From: a virus | Direction: 5' to 3' (one strand) | DNA length: 29,447 nt | Virus record (IMG/VR): IMGVR_UViG_3300025886_000108 | Location: 1-29,447 of that record | Part shown: piece after piece, positions 17,296-25,789 of the stretch | How the letters are laid out: the number at the start of each line of letters is the position of its first letter | How positions within the stretch are numbered: position 1 is the stretch's first letter | The notes under the pieces: generated by a model | What the model was told of the DNA's origin: nothing | The model's database searches: none | What the model saw: the letters and a program-made list of their open reading frames with translations, nothing else | Made by a program: the position numbers and the translations under genes

Positions 17296-19107
17296 ATGCC
17301 AACACAAGGAGCTTCAATTACTGTTGCAGGAGGTTTGGATTTAGTATCAAGCTCTCATGCTTTGTTTCGAACTCCAGGTGCTGCAACTATATTAGAAAAT
17401 TTTGAATCATCTACAACAGGTGGTTATAGAAGAATTAATGGTTATACTAAATGGGGTGGTGCTAGTGCAGCAGTACCTTCAGGTTCTCAACTAGATGCAA
17501 TAACAGGATTGATACCTTATGCAGGTGGAGTTGTTGCTTGTCAAGGTACAGGAATATTTTGGTCAGATGATGGTATTACTTGGCTTCAAATTAATAAAGA
17601 TACTTATGTAACTAAAACAGGAACAGTAGCAGTTAATGCAGGTTCAGCAACAGTTACAGGAACTGGTACAGCATTTACAACTGAGTTTGCTGTTAATGAT
17701 AGAATACAAATTAACTCTATTAATTATAGAGTATTATCAATTACAAGTAATACAGTATTAACATTAGATAGTAATGTACAAACAACAGCTTCAAGTCAAG
17801 CTGTAAAAAAAAGTGGTATACTTGCTGCAGCTTTATCTGGTGCAACAACTATAGCTAGAAGTAATCAATCAAATAATCAATTTGCTACATTTGAATCAGA
17901 TGGTGCTTATGGTAGTTTATATATTACTGATGGTACTAATAAAATAGCAGAGTTTCAAATAACAGTATCAAGTGGAGTTAACACTTATTACTTTGAAGAA
18001 CTGGCTTCTCCAGCTCCTTCCAATCCTAAGATATGTGAAATATTTTCTGAAAGATTAGTCGTAGCAGGACAAACATCTTCAACAAGTACAGTAGTTTATA
18101 GTTCTAGATTAAAGCCATATGACTTTGAAGGTTCCTCTGCAGGTGAGATAGATGTTGGAGATATCATTGTAGGTATAAAAGTATTTAGAAATAGCTTAAT
18201 TATATTTTGTAAAAATAGTATCTTTGAGTTGACAAGTCTTGATTCTACCCCTATAATTAAGTCTATAACCAAAAATATAGGTTGTGTAAATGGAAATTCA
18301 ATTCAGGAGATAGGTGGAGATTTAATCTTCTTAGCACCTGATGGATTAAGAACAGTTGCTGGTACAGCGAGAATTGATGATGTTGAAATAGGTTCTATTA
18401 GTAGAAAAATTTTACCTTTAATAAACAATCTATTAAAAAATATTCAACAATATACTATCTCTAGTATGGTTATTAGAGAAAGAAGTCAATACAGATTATT
18501 TTATCATAAGTCTGGTCAAGCTCAATCAGGACAATTAGGAATTATAGGAACTTTTAAATTTGATTCAAATGGAGTTCCTGCTTTTGAGTGGAGTGAAACA
18601 AAAGGAATGGAATTAAAATTTTGTTCTTCAGAATTAAATCCTCAAAACGAAGAAGTTAAATTTGGTGCAAATGATACTGGTTATATTTATGAAATAGATA
18701 CTGGTAATAATTTTGATGCAGCAAATATAAGTGCAAGATTTCAAACACCAGATATGGATTATGGTGATAATGGTTTAAGAAAAAGTTTATATAAAGTTAA
18801 AACTAATATTGAACCTGAAGGTACACAAAACAATTTAAAGTTAAGAATTAGATATGACTTTGATAATTCTGAAGTTCCTCAACCAGGAGAATTTTCAGTT
18901 GGTAATTTAAGTAGTGCTTCTCTCTTTGGACAAGCTACTGCTTTATTTGGCTCTGCTTTTTTTGGAGCAACAACACTACCGAGTAAAAGTGTTTTAGTAA
19001 CAGGAAGTGGATTTTCAAATAGTTTTAGATTTTTTACTAATGACACAGATGCAGCATATTCAGTTAATGGAATGTTTGTATCTTTTATAGCAGGAGGAAG
19101 AAGATAA
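17296..19107 (+). CDS. Tail hub / tail tubular protein B-like
   Basis: A 603-aa beta-rich protein; ATG 17296 with AGGA upstream. It starts MPTQGASITVAGGLDLVSSS, then RTPGAATILENFESSTTGGY and RRINGYTKW. This opening is typical of podovirus nozzle or DNA-stabilisation proteins (T7 gp12 / P22 gp10 class). A GTVAVNAGSATVTGTGTAFT module at about residues 112-131 is a small beta domain seen in phage structural proteins. Repeated strands through the middle fit a propeller. C-terminal Phe-rich segments (SLFGQATALFGSAFF) are unusual. A perfect promoter sequence lies within the gene (18229-18257). Confidence 0.75.
   Translation: MPTQGASITVAGGLDLVSSSHALFRTPGAATILENFESSTTGGYRRINGYTKWGGASAAVPSGSQLDAITGLIPYAGGVVACQGTGIFWSDDGITWLQINKDTYVTKTGTVAVNAGSATVTGTGTAFTTEFAVNDRIQINSINYRVLSITSNTVLTLDSNVQTTASSQAVKKSGILAAALSGATTIARSNQSNNQFATFESDGAYGSLYITDGTNKIAEFQITVSSGVNTYYFEELASPAPSNPKICEIFSERLVVAGQTSSTSTVVYSSRLKPYDFEGSSAGEIDVGDIIVGIKVFRNSLIIFCKNSIFELTSLDSTPIIKSITKNIGCVNGNSIQEIGGDLIFLAPDGLRTVAGTARIDDVEIGSISRKILPLINNLLKNIQQYTISSMVIRERSQYRLFYHKSGQAQSGQLGIIGTFKFDSNGVPAFEWSETKGMELKFCSSELNPQNEEVKFGANDTGYIYEIDTGNNFDAANISARFQTPDMDYGDNGLRKSLYKVKTNIEPEGTQNNLKLRIRYDFDNSEVPQPGEFSVGNLSSASLFGQATALFGSAFFGATTLPSKSVLVTGSGFSNSFRFFTNDTDAAYSVNGMFVSFIAGGRR
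18229..18257 (+). promoter_or_regulatory. Perfect sigma70 promoter match inside the tail hub gene
   Basis: TTGACA (18229-18234), a 17-base spacer and TATAAT (18252-18257) match 12 of 12 consensus positions, in codons for ELTSLDSTPI. It could supply extra transcript for the fibre genes starting at 19109. A chance match in A/T-rich coding DNA is also possible. Confidence 0.5.
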
Positions 19108-19108
19108 T

Positions 19109-20767
19109 ATGGCAGGTTATGTAAGACAAAGTACAATAGCAGATGGTAATACAATTGATGCATCATTGTTTAATAATGAATTTGATGCACTCTTAGCAGC
19201 ATTTGTAAATACTACAGGACATAAACATGATGGTACTGCTGCTAATGGTCCAGTAATTGGATTAATAGGTGATGCAGGTTTAGCTACTCCTTTAAACAAA
19301 ATTAATATAGATACTACTAATAAACATTTAGAATTTAATATTAATGTTGGTGGTAATTCAGTAGAACAATTTAAAATACAAGATGGTGGAATTGTTCCAA
19401 CTACTACTAATGATATTGATTTAGGTACTTCATCTTTACAATTTAAAGATGGTTACTTTGATGGTAATGTAACTTTAGATGGTTTAGTAATAGGAAGTGC
19501 TACAGCAATAACAGATGTAGATACAGATTTAAGTGCTGTTTCAGGAAATGATGATACAGTAGCTTCAGCTAAAGCAATTAAAACTTATGTTGATGCACAA
19601 GTTGGTGGTTCAGATTTAGATTTTGAAGGTGATACTGGTGGTAATCAATCAGTTGATTTAACTACACAAGAACTTACTCTTACTGGTGGAACTGGTATTG
19701 ATACTACTGGCTCTGCACAGACAATGACTTTTGCAATTGATACAGCAGTCGTTGTAGATAAAACTACAGCACAAACTTTAACAAACAAAACTTTAACTAC
19801 TCCAACTATTGCTTCAATTACAAATGGTGGAACAGTTACAATTCCTTCTGGAGCAGATACTTTAGTTGCAAGAACATCTACAGATACTCTTACAAATAAA
19901 ACTTTATCATCTCCAACTTTAACAAGTCCAGTTATTAATACAGCAATTAGTGGTACAGCATTTAAAGATGAAGATAATATGTCATCTGATTCTGCTACAT
20001 CAGTTGCTTCACAACAATCAATTAAAGCATATGTAGATACTCAAGTAGCAACTATACCAACTGGAGATATTACTTCAGTAGTAGCTGGTACTGGTATGAC
20101 AGGTGGTGGAACATCAGGTGATGTTACATTAAATGTTATTGGTGGTACAGGTATTACAGCTAATGCAAATGATATAGCTATTGATAATTCAGTTGTTACA
20201 TTAACTGGCTCACAAGCTTTAAGTAATAAAACTGGTAATATATCACAATGGACAAATGATGTTGGTTATTTAACTGCAGAAACAGATAATCAAACATTAA
20301 GTTTTTCAACACCAACTCTAACAATTAGTAATGGTAACAATGTAAACTTAAGTACATTAACAAATGGTTTAATTACTGCAAGTTCAACTGATACATTTAC
20401 TAATAAAACTATAGATGCAGATGGTACTGGTAACTCAATTACTAATATTGAAAATGCTAATATTAAAGCAGCAGCAGCTATTGATGCAACTAAAATTGCA
20501 GATGGTTCAGTTACAAGTACAGAATTTCAATACATTAATACTCTATCATCTAATGCTCAAACACAGATAGATAGTAAACAAGCTACAATAGATTCAAGTG
20601 CTAGATTAAATGCTAATTTAGTAGGAGATGGTTCAGTAGATAATACTGAATTTGGTTACATTAATGGTGTAACTTCAGCAATACAAACACAAATCAATAC
20701 AGCAACTACTGATATTGCTACTAAAGCTTCAGCAGGATTTGCTGTAGCAATGGCAATTGCTTTATAA
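19109..20767 (+). CDS. Tail fibre protein with LTNKTL and KAYVD repeats
   Basis: A 552-aa fibre; ATG 19109 with GGAGGA upstream, one base after the hub stop. The N-terminus (MAGYVRQSTIADGNTIDASL... GHKHDG at 37-42) looks like the part that anchors fibres to marine podovirus tails. A DLGTSSLQFKDGYFDGN unit (104-120) follows. The shaft carries LTNKTL at 224-229 and 261-266 and related repeats, AKAIKTYVDAQV (154-165) and QQSIKAYVDTQV (302-313). The C-terminal end is hydrophobic (AGFAVAMAIAL). Such proteins form trimers and link the hub to receptor-binding proteins; the exact attachment is inferred. Downstream genes probably provide further fibre parts. Confidence 0.85.
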   Translation: MAGYVRQSTIADGNTIDASLFNNEFDALLAAFVNTTGHKHDGTAANGPVIGLIGDAGLATPLNKINIDTTNKHLEFNINVGGNSVEQFKIQDGGIVPTTTNDIDLGTSSLQFKDGYFDGNVTLDGLVIGSATAITDVDTDLSAVSGNDDTVASAKAIKTYVDAQVGGSDLDFEGDTGGNQSVDLTTQELTLTGGTGIDTTGSAQTMTFAIDTAVVVDKTTAQTLTNKTLTTPTIASITNGGTVTIPSGADTLVARTSTDTLTNKTLSSPTLTSPVINTAISGTAFKDEDNMSSDSATSVASQQSIKAYVDTQVATIPTGDITSVVAGTGMTGGGTSGDVTLNVIGGTGITANANDIAIDNSVVTLTGSQALSNKTGNISQWTNDVGYLTAETDNQTLSFSTPTLTISNGNNVNLSTLTNGLITASSTDTFTNKTIDADGTGNSITNIENANIKAAAAIDATKIADGSVTSTEFQYINTLSSNAQTQIDSKQATIDSSARLNANLVGDGSVDNTEFGYINGVTSAIQTQINTATTDIATKASAGFAVAMAIAL

Positions 20768-20773
20768 TTTGTG

Positions 20774-20802
20774 TTGACAATAAGATAAAAAAAAGGTATA
20801 AT
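20774..20802 (+). promoter_or_regulatory. Consensus promoter of the fibre-cassette transcription unit
   Basis: TTGACA (20774-20779), a 17-base spacer and TATAAT (20797-20802): 12 of 12 positions. The upstream bases AATTTGTG are identical to those before the terminase promoter at 7609. The expected start (about 20809) is only about 6 bases before the ATG at 20815 and lies after the AGGA, so the first gene may be read from a near-leaderless message. Confidence 0.85.
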
Positions 20803-20814
20803 TAGGATAATTCT

Positions 20815-21153
20815 ATGGCACAAGATTTCGAAAGATATTTACAACAAGACATTTCAAACAATGCAGGTTCTCCTACTGTTTTAAGAACAGCAGCAGATTC
20901 AGATGATGCAATCATAGGTATTAGATGTGCAAACACTTCTGGTACTTCTGTGAATGTAACTGTATATGTTAAGAATGGTAGTGACACTTATCACATTATT
21001 AAAGATGCACCTATTCCTACAGGTGGTTCTTTAGAATTAATTGATGGTGGTTCTAAAGTTGTATTACAGAATGGAGATTCAGTTGAAGCAGTAGCTTCTG
21101 CAGCTTCATCTGTTGATATAATTACAAGTGTTGTAGATACTATCTCAGCATAA
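20815..21153 (+). CDS. Small virion/fibre-associated beta protein, 112 aa
   Basis: ATG 20815 directly follows a consensus promoter. The protein starts MAQDFERYLQQDISNNAGSP and then reads as a beta sandwich (DDAIIGIRCANTSGTSVNVT, VYVKNGSDTYHIIKDAPIPT, SLELIDGGSKVVLQNGDSVE). This fold pattern, with a GDSVEAVASAASSVD end, is common in small phage tail proteins encoded next to fibres. A trimeric fibre tip or decoration role is inferred. It starts the transcription unit that carries the two fibre cassettes. Confidence 0.7.
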   Translation: MAQDFERYLQQDISNNAGSPTVLRTAADSDDAIIGIRCANTSGTSVNVTVYVKNGSDTYHIIKDAPIPTGGSLELIDGGSKVVLQNGDSVEAVASAASSVDIITSVVDTISA

Positions 21154-21170
21154 TAAGGAAATAATATACT

Positions 21171-22133
21171 ATGGCATATGTTGGAAGAACTCCTGCAAAC
21201 GCAGCTTTAACAGCAGCAGATTTAGAAAATGGTATTGTCTCAGCAGACAAACTAGCTACTAATGCTGTAACTGAAGTTAAAGTAAATGCAGATGCAATAA
21301 CAAATGCTAAAACAGAATTTACACCTGGACTAACTATTAAAGGTGATGGTTCAAGTGCTGATGGAAAAATTATTCTTAACTGCTCACAAAATTCACATGG
21401 AGTTTCTATAGCTGGACCTGCACATTCTGCAGGGCAAAGTTATAATTTAGTTCTCCCTACTTCAGTTGGAACTAATGGACAAGTATTAGCTACCAATGGT
21501 AATTCTACAAACCAATTATCTTGGATAGATGCAATAGAAACTAAACCAACAGTAACTAGTGTATCACCTTCAACAATTGATAATACTGCAACAGATGTAA
21601 CTATAACTGGTACTAACTTTGTTAGTGGTGCAACAGTAGAATTACAATCAACAACAGGTGCAATTATTACACCTAGTACAGTTTCATTTACAAACTCTAC
21701 TACAATGGTAATCAATGTAACAATAGCAGATGATATTCAAATGTTTGTTAGAGTTGAAAATCCAGATGGTAATGCAGGTAGAAGTTCATCAGCAATTTTA
21801 ACTACTTCAGATGCACCAGTATGGACAACAGCAGCAGGTTCACTTGGTACAGTTGCAGGAAATTTTTCTGGTACAGTTGCAACAGTTGCAGGTACTGGAG
21901 ATACAATAGCATTTAGTGAAACAACAAATGTATTAACTAACTCATCTTTAGCAAATTGTTCTTTAAATTCATCTACAGGTGTGATAACAACAACAGACTT
22001 TGGTGGTACTTCAACAACACCAACTACTTATAATTTTACTTTGAGATTGACAGATGCTCAAAATCAAACAGCAGACAGAAGTTTTAGTCTAACTTCTAGC
22101 TTCGGTGCAACAGGTGGAGGACAATTTAACTAA
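21171..22133 (+). CDS. Tail fibre protein with IPT/TIG domain, cassette copy 1
   Basis: A 320-aa protein; ATG 21171 after an AAGGAA. The N-terminal 50 residues (MAYVGRTPANAALTAADLEN, then GIVSADKLATNAVTEVKVNA) carry short degenerate SADKL/AITNAK fibre repeats. At 52-120 a module ends in NGQVLATNGNSTNQLSW, a form common in marine phage fibres. An IPT/TIG immunoglobulin-like domain follows at about 125-212 (TSVSPSTIDNTATDVTITGT). A second beta domain ends in GATGGGQFN. Its last base overlaps the next ATG (TAATG). The C-terminal half is clearly homologous to that of gene 25790-26812. Surface-exposed adhesin role inferred. Confidence 0.8.
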   Translation: MAYVGRTPANAALTAADLENGIVSADKLATNAVTEVKVNADAITNAKTEFTPGLTIKGDGSSADGKIILNCSQNSHGVSIAGPAHSAGQSYNLVLPTSVGTNGQVLATNGNSTNQLSWIDAIETKPTVTSVSPSTIDNTATDVTITGTNFVSGATVELQSTTGAIITPSTVSFTNSTTMVINVTIADDIQMFVRVENPDGNAGRSSSAILTTSDAPVWTTAAGSLGTVAGNFSGTVATVAGTGDTIAFSETTNVLTNSSLANCSLNSSTGVITTTDFGGTSTTPTTYNFTLRLTDAQNQTADRSFSLTSSFGATGGGQFN

Positions 22134-23488
22134 TGGCTAGTACATCTTTATATAGAACTGAAAGTGCAGGGAGTAGAACAACTTTTACTTGGTCTGCATG
22201 GGTTAAAAGAAGTAAATCAGGTTCAAGTCAATTTCTTGCATCTTGTTCTTATTCAGCAAGTGATGAGGCATATTTCTTCTTTAATGGTGGTGATAAATTA
22301 ATTTGGCAATCATCATCTGCAAGTTATGGAGATGTACAAACTAATAGATTATTTAGAGACACAAATGCCTGGTATCATATAGTTTTAGCAGTTGATACTA
22401 CACAAGCGACAGCATCAAATAGAATAAGATTTTATGTTAATGGTGTTGAAGAAACTTCATTTTCTACTGCAAATTATCCAAACCAAAATACACAAGTTTA
22501 TTGGAATGTAGGTGGAACTTATTATCCAAGAATAGGAAAACGACATGCAAACGCAGATAATTTTGATGGTTCTATGTCTCATGTTGTTCATATTGATGGA
22601 ACACAAGAACTTCCTACAATTTTTGGAGAAACAGATAGTACAACTGGAGAATGGAAAATTAAAACTTCAATTACACCTAGTGTTGGTTGGGGTACAAATG
22701 GTTATCATATTTTAAAAGATGGTAATTCTTTAACAGACCAATCTGGTCAAGGTAATAACTGGACAGCTATTGGTACACTTACAAAAACAGAAGATAATCC
22801 TTCAAATGTTTTTGCTACATTTAATAGAAATATATCTCAAACAGCAGGTACATCAGGTAGAGAAAGTAGTTCTTCTTCTTATATGGATTATGGAAATACA
22901 AGAGTCGGAGCAGGAGCAGCATTTTTTACTTCACAACTTGGAACTATATTTGCAAAAACTGGTAAATATTATTTTGAAGTTAAAGGTAGTGGAGATAACT
23001 ACCAGTCTGTAGGTATTTGTAATCCAAACTTTAGTGATGCTTCATTAGGAAGTGCAATAGGTGGAGTATCAACAACAGGTGTAAATAATATTGGTATATA
23101 TAGTATTAATGGTCAAGTTAGAAAATCTGGTTCTGTACAATATACAGGTAGTACTTTTGCTTCACAAACTGTTTGTGTTGCTATGGATTTAGATAATGGT
23201 TTTTGTTATTTTAGACTAGATAGTGGTTCTTGGATGAATAGTGGTAATCCAGAAAGTGGTGCAACAGGAACTGGTGGAGTAGCTATTACTCCAGATTTTT
23301 ACACTTTCGGAGTAACAGGACATAATAATGGTGGTGCAACAAAATATATGAGTGCAAACTTCGGTAATGGCTACTTCGGAACAACAGCAGTATCTAGTGC
23401 AGGAACTAACGCAAGTGGTAATGGAATATTTGAATATGATGTACCAACAGGTTATACTGCTTTATCAACAAAAGGATTAAACTTATAA
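22133..23488 (+). CDS. LamG + SPRY-like putative receptor-binding protein, cassette copy 1
   Basis: A 451-aa protein. Residues about 15-165 (TFTWSAWVKRSK, NAWYHIVLAVD at 79-89, RIRFYVNGVEE, FDGSMSHV at 144-151) match LamG / concanavalin A-like lectin folds. About 275-440 (GKYYFEVKG at 277-285, a central YSINGQVRKSGS and VCVAMDLDNGFCYFRLDSG) match SPRY-like domains. Both are binding domains, the first often for sugars. The C-terminus NFGNGYFGTTAV...STKGLNL is also present in the second copy (26812-28158). No Shine-Dalgarno; the start is coupled by TAATG. No enzymatic motif is seen, so binding rather than degradation is expected. Confidence 0.8.
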   Translation: MASTSLYRTESAGSRTTFTWSAWVKRSKSGSSQFLASCSYSASDEAYFFFNGGDKLIWQSSSASYGDVQTNRLFRDTNAWYHIVLAVDTTQATASNRIRFYVNGVEETSFSTANYPNQNTQVYWNVGGTYYPRIGKRHANADNFDGSMSHVVHIDGTQELPTIFGETDSTTGEWKIKTSITPSVGWGTNGYHILKDGNSLTDQSGQGNNWTAIGTLTKTEDNPSNVFATFNRNISQTAGTSGRESSSSSYMDYGNTRVGAGAAFFTSQLGTIFAKTGKYYFEVKGSGDNYQSVGICNPNFSDASLGSAIGGVSTTGVNNIGIYSINGQVRKSGSVQYTGSTFASQTVCVAMDLDNGFCYFRLDSGSWMNSGNPESGATGTGGVAITPDFYTFGVTGHNNGGATKYMSANFGNGYFGTTAVSSAGTNASGNGIFEYDVPTGYTALSTKGLNL

Positions 23489-24528
23489 TGGCATACACAA
23501 CAATTAACAAATCATCAGAACATTTTAATACTAAACTTTATACAGGTGATGCTACTACAAGTCATGCAATTACAGGTGTTAATTTTCAACCAGATATGAC
23601 ATGGTTAAAAAACAGAAATACAACAAATGACCATGAATTATTTGATGCAGTAAGAGGTGCTACTAAAACTATTTATCCAAATAGAAGTGATGCAGAATAC
23701 ACAAATGCAAGTGGCTCTTTAACATCTTTTAATAGTGATGGATTTACAGTTGGAAATGGTGATGGTGCAAATAAAAGTGGAAGTGGAATAGCATCATGGA
23801 ACTGGAAAGCAAATGGTGCAGGTTCAACTAATTATGATGGTTCTATAAACTCAACTGTTTCAGTAAATCAATCGGCAGGTTTTAGTATTGTGACTTATTC
23901 TGGTAATGCAACGACAGGTGCTACTATTGGTCATGGATTAAATTCTGTTCCTAAAATGATTATTGTTAAAAGTAGAACAAATGGTGCTGATTGGTGGGGA
24001 ACTTATCATCATAGTCTAGGAAATACAAAAGCCGTATGGATAAATGATAATAACATTCAACAAACAAGAACTTATTGGAATAACACAAGTCCAACATCAA
24101 GTGTTTTTACTGTTAGCAATGAAAGGAGTGTTAACGGAAGTGGAGAAACTTTTGTAGCATACTGTTTTGCAGAAAAAACTGGTTATAGCAAGTTTGATTC
24201 TTATACTGGTAATGGAAATGCTGATGGAACATTTGTTTATACAGGATTTAAACCTGCTTTTATTATGCTAAAAAATACAGAAACTGCTGGTAATAATTGG
24301 GTTATGATTGATAACAAAAGATTAGGATATAATGTTGATAATAATAGAATTTATGCAGACCTTTCTAATGCAGAAGATACAACAGATGTCATTGACATAG
24401 TTTCAAATGGCTTCAAGCATAGATTCACAGGTGGTACATCTAATGGTTCAGGAGATAATTACATTTACATGGCATTTGCAGAAGCACCTCTAGTAGGTTC
24501 AAACAATGTACCATGTACAGCAAGGTAA
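23488..24528 (+). CDS. DUF7483-type tail/fibre protein, cassette copy 1
   Basis: A 346-aa protein starting MAYTTINKSSEHFNTKLYTG. Motifs include ITGVNFQPDMTWLKNRNTTN, the tryptophan pattern IASWNWKANG, a second unit HGLNSVPKMIIVKSRTNGAD, a third GFKPAFIMLKNTE, and the end YIYMAFAEAPLVGSNNVPCT. The repeated PDMTWLK/PKMIIVK/PAFIMLK strands indicate an internal repeat. As I recall this is DUF7483, frequent in marine phage tail genes; binding target unknown. The paralogue at 28158-29195 shares both ends. Start coupled by TAATG to the LamG/SPRY gene, ATG at 23488. Confidence 0.8.
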   Translation: MAYTTINKSSEHFNTKLYTGDATTSHAITGVNFQPDMTWLKNRNTTNDHELFDAVRGATKTIYPNRSDAEYTNASGSLTSFNSDGFTVGNGDGANKSGSGIASWNWKANGAGSTNYDGSINSTVSVNQSAGFSIVTYSGNATTGATIGHGLNSVPKMIIVKSRTNGADWWGTYHHSLGNTKAVWINDNNIQQTRTYWNNTSPTSSVFTVSNERSVNGSGETFVAYCFAEKTGYSKFDSYTGNGNADGTFVYTGFKPAFIMLKNTETAGNNWVMIDNKRLGYNVDNNRIYADLSNAEDTTDVIDIVSNGFKHRFTGGTSNGSGDNYIYMAFAEAPLVGSNNVPCTAR

Positions 24529-24537
24529 TAAAATAAT

Positions 24538-25776
24538 ATGGCAATAATAAAAATTAGAAACACAGCAATAGATTTAGACGCAGCAGAGATTCCTAATATT
24601 TCTGCAAGTAAAATTACTTCAGGTACAATGGATGCAGCTAGAATTGGAAGTGGTACTTTTGCTGATGCAAGAATAGCATCATCTAATGTATCTCAACACG
24701 CAACATCTTTTGATGATAATAAAATTGTTAATGATTTATCTACAATCGCTTTAAGACAAGCAACAAATGAAAATGCTATAGCTTACAATACTAACTCTAG
24801 CTTTGTTGATGTATTCCAAGACAGTTCTGGGATTGCTTCATTTACTGCAAGTATAAGAGATGCTAATGAATATATTTCAACTGTTTCAGGTTCACAATAT
24901 GTAAGACAAAATATAACAGCATTAACTTCTAGTGGTGGAAATATAGGTGGTGATTTAAACATAACAAAAACAAGAGATGCAGTAGAAGGTTCTACGACAG
25001 ATGTTAATTCTTATAATGCATTTGCTTACACAACAAATAGTTCGGTTAGTGGATATGTAATTGCTGATTTAGGAGCAAGTTATTCTATCTCACAATTAAT
25101 TATTGGTAAAAATAGAGGTCATGGAGATGCTAGGTCTATAAAAATGAGATACCATGCAACTCAAACTGACCCACAAGCAAATGGAACAGACATAAATTTT
25201 ACAAACGCAACATCAACTATTTATTCTTATAAAGGAAGTAGTGCATCAAGTTCAAATTTATCAAATTTTTCATCTAGTGGAACAGCAGACTGGACTGATA
25301 TAGGAACAAATGCTGATGGTGTTGTTTGTAAAGTAAATGGCTTTACACCTTTTACTGCAAGATACATTTCTTATAAATTTGGAAGTGCAGATTTCCATGA
25401 CAATAATGCAGGTTGGTCGGAATTTGATATTTATAAAAATACAATTTCTGCAAATGCAACTGGAAACTTTATATCTAATACAATTACAGCACCATCAAGT
25501 GTATCTTCTATGGGTGCTATTATTACTTACCAAGACCAAACAGGTACTAACGCATTAAACACAGATATAGTTTTACAATTATCAGCAGATGGTGGTTCTA
25601 ACTATTCAACTGCTACACTTACTGCTTTACCAGATTTTTCTACAGGTATTAAAATGGCTAAAGTAAATGACTTAGCTGTAACAGCAGGAACACAATTAAA
25701 ATATAAATTAAGTTTTGCTAATCAAGCATCTGGAAGTAAAGAAGCTAGAATTAGAGGTGTAAGTTTACAATACTAA
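24538..25776 (+). CDS. Tail fibre protein with a discoidin-like (F5/8C) domain
   Basis: A 412-aa protein between the two cassettes; ATG 24538 after TAATAAAATAAT without a good Shine-Dalgarno. The first 55 residues (DAAEIPNISASKITSGTMDA, ARIGSGTFADARI) are typical short fibre repeats. About 155-300 resembles an F5/8 type C (discoidin) domain: SGYVIADLGASYSISQLIIG, KMRYHATQTDP, W-TDIG, RYISYKFGS and WSEFDIY near its end; such folds bind sugars or lipids. The last 110 residues form another beta sandwich (LSADGGSNYSTATLTALPDF). It has no second copy here, so it may be an inserted or unduplicated adhesin. Confidence 0.75.
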   Translation: MAIIKIRNTAIDLDAAEIPNISASKITSGTMDAARIGSGTFADARIASSNVSQHATSFDDNKIVNDLSTIALRQATNENAIAYNTNSSFVDVFQDSSGIASFTASIRDANEYISTVSGSQYVRQNITALTSSGGNIGGDLNITKTRDAVEGSTTDVNSYNAFAYTTNSSVSGYVIADLGASYSISQLIIGKNRGHGDARSIKMRYHATQTDPQANGTDINFTNATSTIYSYKGSSASSSNLSNFSSSGTADWTDIGTNADGVVCKVNGFTPFTARYISYKFGSADFHDNNAGWSEFDIYKNTISANATGNFISNTITAPSSVSSMGAIITYQDQTGTNALNTDIVLQLSADGGSNYSTATLTALPDFSTGIKMAKVNDLAVTAGTQLKYKLSFANQASGSKEARIRGVSLQY

Positions 25777-25789
25777 GGAATAAAATAAT

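Noticed and set aside
19109-20767. Tandem DNA repeats in the fibre gene as a mobile element
   Set aside because: The LTNKTL and KAYVD repeats are at protein level, typical of fibre shafts, with no terminal inverted repeats or transposase.
18879-21715. Minus-strand frames opposite the hub and fibre genes (18879-19166, 19117-19299, 20802-20987, 21440-21715)
   Set aside because: They mirror Thr/Ala/Asn-rich coding repeats on the plus strand and lack ribosome-binding sites.
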